The notes: a model not told the origin generated them from the letters alone. A DNA stretch of 7,653 bases from UBA8518 sp041659585 (GCA_041659585.1 JBAZXY010000061.1:1-7653), one strand, 5' to 3'. Numbered from the stretch's first letter, positions 1-5,658 are shown. A program made the numbers and translations.

Positions 1-199
1 ATTTTTTTCATAAGTTTTTTTTAATATTTAATAATTTATTAACTTGTATTAATAGCGCTATCAGGTTGGATAAAAATTCTAATATTATATATTTAATTAA
101 TTATAATATAGTTGACTGATTTATCCTAATTAATAGAAGGCAATTGTTTCAATAGTAATTCATATAAAGGTCGGAACTCCTTTTTACCAAGTTATAATA
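1..199. other. AT-rich intergenic stretch, no gene seen
   Basis: This is very AT-rich sequence with many TAATTAAT-like tracts. I see no convincing coding frame, SD or consensus promoter: a TTGACT at 112-117 lacks a -10 at the right distance. A weak AAAGG/CCTTT hairpin followed by T5 near 166-185 could be the 3' end of a plus-strand transcript entering from the left, but the stem is only five pairs. The gene-free stretch continues to 330 through a truncated R repeat and a T-type terminator, listed separately. Confidence 0.5.
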
Positions 200-234
200 C
201 TACGGCATGCCAAGGATGATATTGAAATATTTTT
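200..234 (+). repeat. Truncated R-family repeat (tail half only)
   Basis: CTACGGCATGCCAAGGATG followed by ATATTGAAAT matches the insert end and tail of the full repeats at 1131-1228 and 5690-5786 (CTATGGCATGCCAAAGGATG, then ATGTTGGAGCC). The hairpin and GTTGGGG core that normally precede it are absent. In this window, complete insert-free R copies lie just downstream of plus-strand genes, so this remnant may mark the end of a plus-strand gene left of the window. Confidence 0.65.
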
Positions 235-253
235 ATATGGTAAGGGGGGTTAG

Positions 254-307
254 AAGGATTATTTTTGCATAAAAAAACCGCCAACTACCTTGTTTGATAG
301 TCGGCGG
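254..307 (-). terminator. T-family intrinsic terminator of the metallopeptidase gene
   Basis: Read on the minus strand, CCGCCGACTA (307-298) pairs with TAGTTGGCGG (287-278), with one G-U wobble, and is followed by seven T (277-271). This is a canonical Rho-independent terminator about 20 nt beyond the stop codon of the gene at 330-992. The same block, including AAGGATTATTTTT on the far side of the T-tract, recurs at 4946-4999 behind the other minus-strand gene. It is therefore also a dispersed repeat. Confidence 0.85.
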
Positions 308-329
308 GGGAGTGAGGGGGTACTAGGTT

Positions 330-992
330 TCACAGATAGATCACTTTCTCTAGTCTGCAAATTTCCCTATAGGCAAGATCAACTTGATGGGGGGTCAAGT
401 AGCCAAATATCATGCCATCATCACTATTATGTTCTTTGCGAAAAACATCATAAAAGCCTAATAAGATTGCGGTTATATCAACAGCAGTTTCTTCATGGCA
501 TAGCGGATGTTTGATGGTATACAGCACAATATGCGCAAGCTCATGTGCAATGCACATGATGAAGGATTCAAAGGATCGCTCAATCGCCCAGTTAAAAATA
601 AAAAGGGCCAGCTTGAATTCTCTAAAACCTTGCGTTCCAAAAAGCGGAAGGTCGCGAGGGAATATGATGAAGGCTGGGGATGATTGTATATCTTGGTACA
701 CAGTTTCAATGCTGGCATCTAGTAATGGAGTGAGTGGATACCCTAGGCGTTCGCTGCACGCATCGAAGACTTTTAGCAGTCTGGTGGAGCTTGGAATTTC
801 TCCTAGTCGGCTCAGTATGATAGTGAAATCCAGACAGTATATTTTTTTTATCAGTGACACGCAATCAGATATTCTGCCGGCGTAATAGAGATTCCTGAGA
901 GAATCCATTGTTACGGTTGAGATATCCTTCTTTTTCAGTGAAACTGAAAGCATTCTGACTTGTTGAATAACCAGAGCTGTATCTTGTTGCAT
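330..992 (-). CDS. Putative HExxH zinc metallopeptidase (220 aa, hypothetical family)
   Basis: The protein probably hydrolyses peptide bonds with a catalytic zinc. His150-Glu151-Leu-Ala-His154 is a clear HExxH motif in a hydrophobic helix. It is followed by His166-Glu167-Glu168 and Asp172, an ExxxD arrangement that would supply the third zinc ligand, as in gluzincins. A conserved-looking GYLTPHQVDLAY segment lies near the C-terminus. I see no signal peptide or clear membrane helix, so it is probably cytoplasmic. The start is supported by GAGGA about 10 nt upstream of ATG and by a promoter at 1061-1089. It is monocistronic, divergent from 1302-2027, and ends in a TGA stop before the T-family terminator. 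The substrate is unknown. An M48-like or ImmA/IrrE-like relationship is possible, but the family cannot be fixed by eye. Confidence 0.85.
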   Translation of the reverse strand: MQQDTALVIQQVRMLSVSLKKKDISTVTMDSLRNLYYAGRISDCVSLIKKIYCLDFTIILSRLGEIPSSTRLLKVFDACSERLGYPLTPLLDASIETVYQDIQSSPAFIIFPRDLPLFGTQGFREFKLALFIFNWAIERSFESFIMCIAHELAHIVLYTIKHPLCHEETAVDITAILLGFYDVFRKEHNSDDGMIFGYLTPHQVDLAYREICRLEKVIYL

Positions 993-1060
993 AATTATAT
1001 ATCCTCGCTGTAGTTTTGATTGTTAAGGAAAGATTAAAAAATATTATTTTTTTACACTAA

Positions 1061-1089
1061 ATAATAGCGTAGATAGGGTTTTTTGTCAA
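1061..1089 (-). promoter_or_regulatory. Consensus sigma70-type promoter for the metallopeptidase gene
   Basis: On the minus strand, TTGACA (1089-1084) is separated by exactly 17 nt from TATTAT (1066-1061). Transcription would start near 1054, giving a leader of about 62 nt that carries the SD GAGGA before ATG at 992. Confidence 0.8.
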
Positions 1090-1130
1090 GCAGTACGTAA
1101 TAGCCCAATACCTTGGAAACAGTTCAAAAT

Positions 1131-1228
1131 AAAAAGTAATCCTCCGAGGATAACTTTTCGCTTTGTTGAGGAAGTGGGTAGCCTTCGCTAAAGCTATGGC
1201 ATGCCAAAGGACGATGTTGAAACCTTCC
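1131..1228 (+). repeat. R-family repeat, long form with insert
   Basis: It begins with a hairpin (AAGTAATCCTC / GAGGATAACTT with one mismatch) flanked by A and T runs, then CGCTTTGTTGAGGAAGTGGG. An insert of about 32 nt follows (AGCCTTCGCTAAAGC, then TATGGCATGCCAAAGG), then ACGATGTTGAAACC. The near-identical long copy is at 5690-5786. Copies at 2041, 3306 and 7371 lack the insert. This one lies between two divergent gene starts, so it is not placed as the terminator of either neighbour. Confidence 0.85.
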
Positions 1229-1263
1229 TAGTCAGTGAGTGCGTATAAATTTAGATGAAATTA

Positions 1264-1272
1264 TGGTATAAT
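1264..1272 (+). promoter_or_regulatory. Extended -10 promoter for the PsbP-like gene
   Basis: TGGTATAAT fits the extended -10 pattern TGnTATAAT. No good -35 lies 17 nt upstream (TATAAA there). Transcription would start near 1279, leaving a short leader of about 23 nt with no recognisable SD. Confidence 0.6.
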
Positions 1273-1301
1273 TGCTTATAAAATAAATATTCTTAATAAA
1301 A

Positions 1302-2027
1302 ATGAACAGAAAAATTGATACCACCTTGGCGATTGCCATAATTATTGTGTTTACCGTTACAATAGGGGGAACAATCTGTTTTGGCGAGAATAGGTCAAAT
1401 CAAAAAATAAACCAAGTAACCATCCCTAGCAATACAAGTAGGGCGAATCATATAACTAATGATATTGCAGATGAATCACAGAACAATAGTGTTAACTGGT
1501 TATCATATCGATATGATAAATTCAAAGTCGAATATTCGTATCCGAGTGATTGGATAAAAGGAGGGGATGATCCTGATGCTCCAAGGCAATATGGAAAAGT
1601 TCCTGAATATGTGTATAAAAAAAGTACCACACAGTCATATCCAGACCCCAGTTATCCGCTTGATGCAAAGATAGGGATTGGGGTTATGGCTAATGATGGA
1701 AACCTCTCGCTGCAAGAAATTTTCAAAAGAGAGAATGATAAGTGTTTAGAAAAAGAAAAAAAGGATATGGCAGCTGGTAGAATAGGTGGTATGGGTTGTC
1801 CTGGTTATCCCGATGTGTCCAAATGGAAAAAAATAATGGTTGACGGGAAACCAGCACTGCAAACCGGGAAGCATGCAATAGAAGGAGGGGCAAAAGTGGA
1901 TGAAGTATATATACAGCTCCCTGGAAAGTTTTTAACCCTTAGAGCTGTTTATTACAATGAAAACTATTCTAACCAACTGATGGATATTTTTGACAAGTTT
2001 ATATCCACTTTTAAATTTATCAAGTAG
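1302..2027 (+). CDS. Membrane-anchored PsbP-like hypothetical protein (241 aa)
   Basis: The N-terminus (Met-Asn-Arg-Lys, then a hydrophobic helix at about 8-26) is a signal anchor or uncleaved signal peptide. A polar, Asn/Ser-rich linker to about residue 65 suggests that the rest lies outside the membrane. The domain starts with YRYDKFKVEYSYPSDW, the usual opening of PsbP-like domains in bacterial exported proteins, and ends with FDKFISTFKF, the usual last strand and helix. Two cysteines about 22 residues apart (CLEKEKK and GGMGCPGYP) may form a disulfide. No lipobox cysteine is visible. The start has no SD but follows an extended -10 promoter and begins a good signal sequence. A hairpin within an R repeat ends the unit. 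The function in such bacteria is unknown; a structural or ligand-binding role outside the cell is likely. Confidence 0.85.
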   Translation: MNRKIDTTLAIAIIIVFTVTIGGTICFGENRSNQKINQVTIPSNTSRANHITNDIADESQNNSVNWLSYRYDKFKVEYSYPSDWIKGGDDPDAPRQYGKVPEYVYKKSTTQSYPDPSYPLDAKIGIGVMANDGNLSLQEIFKRENDKCLEKEKKDMAAGRIGGMGCPGYPDVSKWKKIMVDGKPALQTGKHAIEGGAKVDEVYIQLPGKFLTLRAVYYNENYSNQLMDIFDKFISTFKFIK

Positions 2028-2040
2028 AGTATTAAAAAAC

Positions 2041-2065
2041 AAAAGACATCACTAAGATGTCTTTT
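2041..2065 (+). terminator. Terminator hairpin after the PsbP-like gene
   Basis: AAAAGACATC and GATGTCTTTT form a perfect 10-bp stem with a 5-nt loop, 13 nt after the stop codon. The T-tract is short but continues as AAATTT. It is the hairpin part of an R-family repeat. Confidence 0.8.
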
Positions 2066-2109
2066 AAATTTGTCTGTTGGGGAGGTGGGACGATGTTCGG
2101 ACGTTTTTT
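2041..2109 (+). repeat. R-family repeat, short form, divergent hairpin
   Basis: The hairpin is followed by TTTGTCTGTTGGGGAGGTGGG, split as TTTGTCTGTTGGGG then AGGTGGG, and then ACGATGTTCGGACGTTTTTT. This is the R core and tail without the 32-nt insert. Its stem sequence (AGACATC) differs from the GCCATCC stems of other copies, but pairing is kept. Confidence 0.8.
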
Positions 2110-2140
2110 ATGGCGTAATATATTAAGATACTTTAAAATA

Positions 2141-2169
2141 TTGACAATGTGTATTAATTATGCTACAAT
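2141..2169 (+). promoter_or_regulatory. Strong sigma70-type promoter for the 2315 gene
   Basis: TTGACA (2141-2146), a 17-nt spacer and TGCTACAAT, which combines a -10 hexamer (2164-2169) with an extended TGn. Transcription would start near 2176, giving an unusually long leader of about 139 nt. Confidence 0.8.
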
Positions 2170-2175
2170 GCTGAG

Positions 2176-2314
2176 TTAGTTCTTTAAGAATATAAATAAT
2201 TCCTGATCTAAAAACTTTAACTGGGGATAATAAGGTATGAATTATTAAGTGTTTTTATAAGTCATTGATAATCTGTAGGTCCTATTTATGAATATTATCC
2301 GAAAGGAGATAGAT
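2176..2314 (+). promoter_or_regulatory. Long 5' leader with alternative pairings
   Basis: The leader contains GGATAATA (2225-2232), which can pair perfectly with TATTATCC (2293-2300), just 4 nt before AGGAG (2304-2308). A competing local hairpin TAATA/TATTA lies around 2228-2248. These could in principle tune access to the SD. No known riboswitch class is recognised. Confidence 0.3.
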
Positions 2315-3022
2315 ATGAATTTTCAAGTCCAAGTTAATTTTGGAGAAGTTGTGGATATAATAAATGGTAAAAAAGATTGTTTGGTTAATTGGTCGTGTGA
2401 CGGATTTGTTGTGATGGTTGTTGTGTGCTTTGACCAACTGACTAAGGATTTTTTGAACCAAATAACTCTGGAGCAATGGCTAGATGTGTATGTCATTGCA
2501 CGTGCAAAGAAGAGAGAATATGTCATGAATGAGGCATTTCGAAAAGTAGAAAAACTGGCTAGTTCTTTTCAGGACTGGCTAATGATTTGTCAGAAGTGCA
2601 ATGGATCTCATTTTGACCAGGCAATGACCGAAAGATCAATTCCGGAAGTTGTTTCAAGAGCACAAACGCTTAGAGAGTATATCAAAGCATTTTTTATAGC
2701 GAGCTTTGTTATAGAGAGAAAAATATCCCTCAATCGCAAAAAAATATGCGAAGAGATTTTGGAAGAGATTCAGAGACTAATTGCAAGTGCTCCATTGAAA
2801 GAATTATTCGAGTGTTCCTTGTTAATTTCTTCGCCTCAGGAAGACACTGATATAGCTAATATGCTATATTCTAGATTGCAGACCATAGAAACCACTTATG
2901 ACGAGTGGTACAAAGAATCTGAATGCTGTGAGAATTTTATTGGTTACCCAAGTGAAAAATTCTCTCTTTTGATATCTTGTCGGTCAAATGATTTGTTTCG
3001 TATTTTGCATCCAGATTTCTAA
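2315..3022 (+). CDS. Hypothetical protein, largely helical (235 aa)
   Basis: I do not recognise this family. The protein is soluble, mixed-charge and predicted mostly helical from its amphipathic patterns. A hydrophobic strand near the N-terminus (FVVMVVVCF, about residues 31-39) looks like a buried core strand, not a membrane anchor. Cysteines are scattered (KCNGSH, ESECCENF), with no clear metal-binding spacing. The start at 2315, instead of the in-frame ATG at 2288, is chosen because AAAGGAG ends 6 nt before it. It is monocistronic, with a consensus promoter, a long leader and its own strong terminator. The SD and TTGACA promoter match the two minus-strand genes of the window more than the other plus-strand genes. 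Confidence 0.8.
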   Translation: MNFQVQVNFGEVVDIINGKKDCLVNWSCDGFVVMVVVCFDQLTKDFLNQITLEQWLDVYVIARAKKREYVMNEAFRKVEKLASSFQDWLMICQKCNGSHFDQAMTERSIPEVVSRAQTLREYIKAFFIASFVIERKISLNRKKICEEILEEIQRLIASAPLKELFECSLLISSPQEDTDIANMLYSRLQTIETTYDEWYKESECCENFIGYPSEKFSLLISCRSNDLFRILHPDF

Positions 3023-3047
3023 AAATGACACGAAAAAAATGAACATA

Positions 3048-3084
3048 ACGACCCGCTCACATCTGTGATCGGGTCGTCTTTTTT
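3048..3084 (+). terminator. Strong intrinsic terminator of the 2315 gene
   Basis: ACGACCCG (3048-3055) pairs with CGGGTCGT (3070-3077). After one C/T mismatch, TCAC/GTGA pairs further around an ATCT loop. C plus six T follow. It lies 25 nt after the stop codon. Confidence 0.9.
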
Positions 3085-3117
3085 ATTAAAATGCTTTTTA
3101 AATAAAGGTTACTTTTG

Positions 3118-3296
3118 AGTGTTGGGGATGAGGGATTTTCGTCCTCGTCGCGGCGACTCGTAGCCCTGGGCAGCGCTGAATGCTCACTCGTTCGCATTCA
3201 TCTACACTCGCTGCGAAAATTTATAGCGTGAATTTTCTAGCTCGCTCCTGCTCGTCATGTCGTTCGCGAACGACGTGACCCGTTCGAATCCACTTC
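3118..3296. repeat. GC-rich multi-hairpin intergenic element
   Basis: This is an island of high GC in AT-rich surroundings with no sensible ORF. It contains four successive inverted repeats: GTCGC/GCGAC at 3147-3157; TGAATGC/GCATTCA at 3177-3200; GCT..GAAAATT/AATTTTC.AGC at 3210-3241; and TCATGTCGTTCG/CGAACGACGTGA at 3255-3278, a near-perfect 12-bp palindrome with one wobble. It starts with GTTGGGGATGAGGGATT, which resembles the GTTGGGGA core of the R family. It ends with CCCGTTCGAATCC, which resembles a tRNA T-arm. It could be a mobile palindromic repeat or a structured RNA. Orientation and function are unknown. Confidence 0.6.
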
Positions 3297-3305
3297 TAAT
3301 AAATT

Positions 3306-3371
3306 AAAAAGCCATCCTTAGGGATGACTTTTTACTTTGTTGAGGCTATGGGACGATATTGGAACCTTTTT
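3306..3371 (+). repeat. R-family repeat, short form, bidirectional hairpin
   Basis: AAAAAGCCATCC, TTAG and GGATGACTTTTT form a hairpin with A and T runs on both sides, able to end transcription from either strand; the C-A mismatch on plus becomes a G-U pair on minus. Then come ACTTTGTTGAGGCTATGGG and ACGATATTGGAACCTTTTT without the 32-nt insert. It directly follows the multi-hairpin element. Confidence 0.8.
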
Positions 3372-3438
3372 GATGAATGCATGACTTAGCTAATTTTTTA
3401 ATTACAAAATACTTAATTTATGGACAAAATATCATATT

Positions 3439-3458
3439 TATGGTATTTTTATGCCATA
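3439..3458 (+). promoter_or_regulatory. Palindrome upstream of the zinc-ribbon gene
   Basis: TATGGTAT and ATGCCATA flank a TTTT loop and pair fully with one G-T wobble. It lies 26 nt before the start codon. A TAGAAT that could serve as -10 is at 3463-3468 and TGGACA is at 3421-3426, so the palindrome sits where an operator would. Promoter assignment is weak. Confidence 0.35.
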
Positions 3459-3483
3459 TAAATAGAATATATAAAATTATTTT

Positions 3484-3939
3484 ATGGTACAAATTTTGAT
3501 AAAATGTAAAAATTGTCAAAGGATTTTTCCGTCAGGCTATGCTATGTCACCTGGATCAGTGGCGACTTTCATTGATAATAAGTCACAATGCCATTTTTGC
3601 GGATCTATGGAATCAGTTCCTGATGGTAAGTTTATAGCTACATTGGATGGTTTTATTGATTTATTTTCAGTTTCAAGTAATCCTGTTCAGGATATTAAAA
3701 ATATAATATCAGATTTGAAAAATATAAAAAATAATGATAGTTCATCTAAAATAGCAAATAAGGATAAGATTGAAAATTTTTTAAAAGCCCATTCATTAAA
3801 AATTAATCTGACTATTTTTATATTGGAGGCATTACTTGCTGTTCTTTCGACTATGCCAAAAAATGAAATAAATAATACAATTATTAGAAATGAATTTATT
3901 AATAATTATAATAATCAGATTAATATAGGCGTGAAATAA
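3484..3939 (+). CDS. Zinc-ribbon hypothetical protein (151 aa)
   Basis: The N-terminal domain has Cys8-x2-Cys11 and Cys36-x2-Cys39 (KCKNC and QCHFCG), a typical zinc ribbon that binds one zinc ion and usually mediates protein or nucleic-acid contact. The middle (about residues 60-100) is charged and helical. Residues about 105-123 (KINLTIFILEALLAVLSTM) form a hydrophobic helix, possibly membrane-associated or buried. The tail is very Asn/Ile-rich. The start has no SD and sits in AT-only sequence, so initiation is leaderless-like or SD-independent. The next reading frame begins 6 nt after the stop, in the same frame, which suggests co-transcription with the two downstream loci. The specific function is unknown. 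Confidence 0.75.
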   Translation: MVQILIKCKNCQRIFPSGYAMSPGSVATFIDNKSQCHFCGSMESVPDGKFIATLDGFIDLFSVSSNPVQDIKNIISDLKNIKNNDSSSKIANKDKIENFLKAHSLKINLTIFILEALLAVLSTMPKNEINNTIIRNEFINNYNNQINIGVK

Positions 3940-3945
3940 ATCTTA

Positions 3946-4435
3946 ATGTGTGAAATATTAAATAATAGAAGTTTTTATGAATCAAGTGCATTCGGAGCGA
4001 TAATCGGTTTTGTTGGCTCTTTTTTAATTTTTATAATTTCAGATGCTTTACGTAATCATCAAGACAAGTTGAAAAATAAAAAAAAAATACCACTCTTGGA
4101 TAAATGGAGCCAAAGCCGAAATCAATCATTTATTAAAAGTAATAGCTGAATTAAAAACTACTTTGAATAGGGGAGTTCCCACTACAAAAAGGCTAAATGA
4201 GGATTATATTAAAAGCTTAAGATTTAAACTTTTAGAATTTGAAAATGATATTACTTTTCTGGAAGTAATAACAAACGCCTTTAGAGATATTGAACATACT
4301 AATGGAATGTTAGATAGACTTGAGGAGAATTTCAAGCCGGGGGATAAATCTATCAATAACGTTATTGGTTGTTTGGATGGTGTAAAATCTTCTGTTGAAA
4401 AATTAAAAGATAGCTTAAGATATAAAGTAGTTTAA
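3946..4435 (+). pseudogene. Frameshifted membrane-anchored helical protein (about 162 aa if joined)
   Basis: Two frames together make one plausible protein. The first frame (from ATG 3946) has a membrane helix at about residues 15-33 (AFGAIIGFVGSFLIFIIS) and then a basic stretch. At a run of ten A (4078-4087) it must shift by +1, equal to one A too many. The second frame then reads YHSWINGAKAEINHLLKVIAE, split here as YHSWINGAKAE and INHLLKVIAE, and continues without a stop to TAA at 4435 as a charged helical domain. Without the shift, the first frame continues with unrelated residues and stops at 4149. A TTG at 4163 could start the second frame alone but would discard the WINGAKAEINHLL segment. 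The break may be sequencing error, transcriptional slippage on A10, or true inactivation. No SD is present. The family is not recognised. Confidence 0.65.
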
Positions 4436-4451
4436 TAATTTTATTAAAAAT

Positions 4452-4829
4452 ATAGAAAATCAAACAACGCTAGATAGATTAGTAAAAATTAGTATTATAG
4501 TAGGATTTTTAATAATAGCATTATCAAATAGCTTATTATCTAGTTTCTTTTTTGCCACAAAAAGAAAAAACAAGAATAGAGCAACAAAAACAGGAGCAAC
4601 AAGTAAAAGATAATGAGCTAAAAAAATGGATGATATAAAAATATCCAATAGAAAAGCACTTAGCACATGTCTTAATATTGCGGACATTAGCTATTCAAAT
4701 TATTGGGATAGCAATTGCAAAACAATAGGATTAAAGGCAGGTTGTTCATTGCCATCCGATACTGCTGATGGAGTGGAGAAATCCAAAAAAACCGACCAAG
4801 ATAATTGTTTTAAGAGGTATCCTCAATAA
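4452..4829 (+). pseudogene. Frameshifted membrane/coiled-coil protein with Cys-rich tail (about 125 aa if joined)
   Basis: Three segments join into one protein. Frame 3 from 4452 reads IENQTTLDRLVKISIIVGFL and continues as a membrane helix. A +1 shift at the T-run near 4548-4553 leads to LPQKEKTRIEQQKQEQQVK, a Gln/Lys/Glu-rich coiled coil. A -1 shift at seven A (4620-4626) returns to frame 3. The tail contains NYWDSNC, AGCSLPSDTAD and DNCFKRYPQ, with four cysteines in all (TCLNIAD, DSNC, AGCS, DNCF). Read unshifted, frame 3 meets stops at 4611 and 4614. The first codon is ATA where ATG is expected, and there is no SD. An ATG at 4626 could express the tail alone (67 aa), but the membrane and coiled-coil parts fit before it. 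The tail looks extracytoplasmic. Real decay, homopolymer error or frameshifting are all possible. Confidence 0.55.
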
Positions 4830-4898
4830 TAATCATTAGCTATTTGTCACTTTCTTAGCGTAAAATTATTTGACTTTATATGATGAAGGCGATATATT

Positions 4899-4926
4899 AA
4901 ACTGATTTAATTAAATCAGTTTTTTT
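4899..4926 (+). terminator. Palindromic intrinsic terminator
   Basis: AAACTGATTTAA and TTAAATCAGTTT form a perfect 24-nt palindrome, followed by more T (T7 in all, 4920-4926). It lies 70 nt after the last stop of the 3484-4829 group and would end that transcript. The preceding A-run is short, so activity on the opposite strand should be weak. Confidence 0.75.
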
Positions 4927-4945
4927 GTATGACAATGGAATTTGC

Positions 4946-4999
4946 AAGGATTATTTTTACATAAAAAAACCGCCAACTATCGTGCTTGATAGTCGGCGG
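4946..4999 (-). terminator. T-family intrinsic terminator of the 5030 gene
   Basis: On the minus strand, CCGCCGACTAT (4999-4989) pairs with ATAGTTGGCGG (4980-4970) with one G-U wobble and an 8-nt loop. Seven T follow (4969-4963). It lies about 30 nt after the stop codon. It matches 254-307 almost base for base outside the loop, including sequence beyond the T-tract. Confidence 0.88.
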
Positions 5000-5029
5000 G
5001 CGGGGCGTGGGCATTGCTGTTCTTACTGA

Positions 5030-5527
5030 TTAGCGAATCGCAAGAAAGCGAGTACCGACCTCAAATGGTCCAGAGAATGTGCTTATTCTTGGACCAGGAT
5101 TATGATAAAAACCATCCCAGTCAATCCCAGCCAGTTCATCCAGGCAATCATGAGAGCATAACCAAGTTGATCCTTCCGCTGCGGCAACAATAGGCGTGAT
5201 TTTTTCCTTAGTCACTGCCATGCGCATATAGGCGCAGCCGAAGGCGAATAATTGTTTCATGTCTGCCAAATTAATTTGAGCGCTTTGGGAATATTCCCAT
5301 ATTTCCGATAAATCTGATTCTTTCCTCATCAGGGTCGCATAACAACAAACAAAGTCTTTTACGCCGGAATTGAAAGGGAAGGTTCGGTCTTTCAGCTCCA
5401 CGGCTCCCGACCAAGTAATGTTTTTCCGAAGACTTTCATACATCATGTCTAATGACATTGCATAGTCCACTGTAATAGGAAACTCTTCTTTATCAAGTCT
5501 CAATAACGGAGGTTGAATCATTATCAT
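5030..5527 (-). CDS. Hypothetical protein (165 aa)
   Basis: I do not recognise the family. The start is set at the ATG at 5527 (protein MIMIQPPLLRLDKEEFPITV), not at an upstream in-frame ATG at 5560, because AAGGAG lies just before it with a 7-8 nt gap. The protein is soluble and of mixed composition, with no signal peptide or membrane helix. A Cys/Met-rich middle (VCCYATLM, FGCAYMRMAV) and the stretch WLCSHDCLDELAGIDWDGFY are distinctive, but no catalytic motif is evident. It is monocistronic, with a consensus promoter, a leader containing a terminator-like hairpin, and a T-family terminator. This is the same expression style as the metallopeptidase gene at 330-992, and it is likewise divergent from a plus-strand gene across a long R repeat. 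Confidence 0.8.
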   Translation of the reverse strand: MIMIQPPLLRLDKEEFPITVDYAMSLDMMYESLRKNITWSGAVELKDRTFPFNSGVKDFVCCYATLMRKESDLSEIWEYSQSAQINLADMKQLFAFGCAYMRMAVTKEKITPIVAAAEGSTWLCSHDCLDELAGIDWDGFYHNPGPRISTFSGPFEVGTRFLAIR

Positions 5528-5592
5528 TATGCATCTCCTTGTTAGAATTGGCGAAGACAATTGTCTCCAGGTTACGAAGCAGGTTTAATTGT

Positions 5593-5624
5593 AAAAAAAT
5601 ATATCAAGCAAGTTTCTGCTTGAT
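5593..5624 (-). promoter_or_regulatory. 5'-terminal leader hairpin with U-run (attenuator-like or stabilising)
   Basis: On the minus strand, ATCAAGCA (5624-5617) and TGCTTGAT (5610-5603) form a perfect 8-bp stem with loop GAAACT. After ATA comes T7 (5599-5593). The predicted transcription start (near 5623) falls at the base of the stem. An extra CAAGCA directly upstream makes a direct repeat overlapping the -10. It could be an attenuator, a 5' stabilising stem-loop, or an operator. Confidence 0.5.
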
Positions 5625-5629
5625 GCTTG

Positions 5630-5658
5630 ATACTAATATTATTTCATGAAGTTGTCAA
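5630..5658 (-). promoter_or_regulatory. Consensus sigma70-type promoter for the 5030 gene
   Basis: On the minus strand, TTGACA (5658-5653), a 17-nt spacer and TAGTAT (5635-5630). The leader to the ATG at 5527 is about 95 nt. Confidence 0.8.

Noticed and set aside
290..885. Plus-strand ORFs antisense to the metallopeptidase gene
   Set aside because: They have no SD or promoter and lie opposite a gene with clear motifs, promoter and terminator; they are shadows.
2288..2314. Longer start of the 2315 gene at 2288
   Set aside because: The extension encodes the SD itself (AAAGGAG); ATG 2315 is optimally spaced from it.
3118..3296. tRNA gene in the GC-rich element, suggested by GTTCGAATCC
   Set aside because: No acceptor stem, D-arm or anticodon arm can be drawn with the T-arm-like box at tRNA spacing; the hairpins present do not form a cloverleaf.
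4163..4435. Independent gene starting at TTG 4163
   Set aside because: The frame is open and protein-like for about 25 codons upstream to the A10 tract, so it is better read as the second half of the frameshifted 3946 locus.
4626..4829. Independent 67-aa gene starting at ATG 4626
   Set aside because: The sequence before it, in a shifted frame, encodes a coiled coil and membrane helix that fit as its N-terminus, and no SD precedes this ATG.
5528..5560. Longer start of the 5030 gene at 5560
   Set aside because: AAGGAG lies inside this extension, 7-8 nt before ATG 5527, which is the better start.
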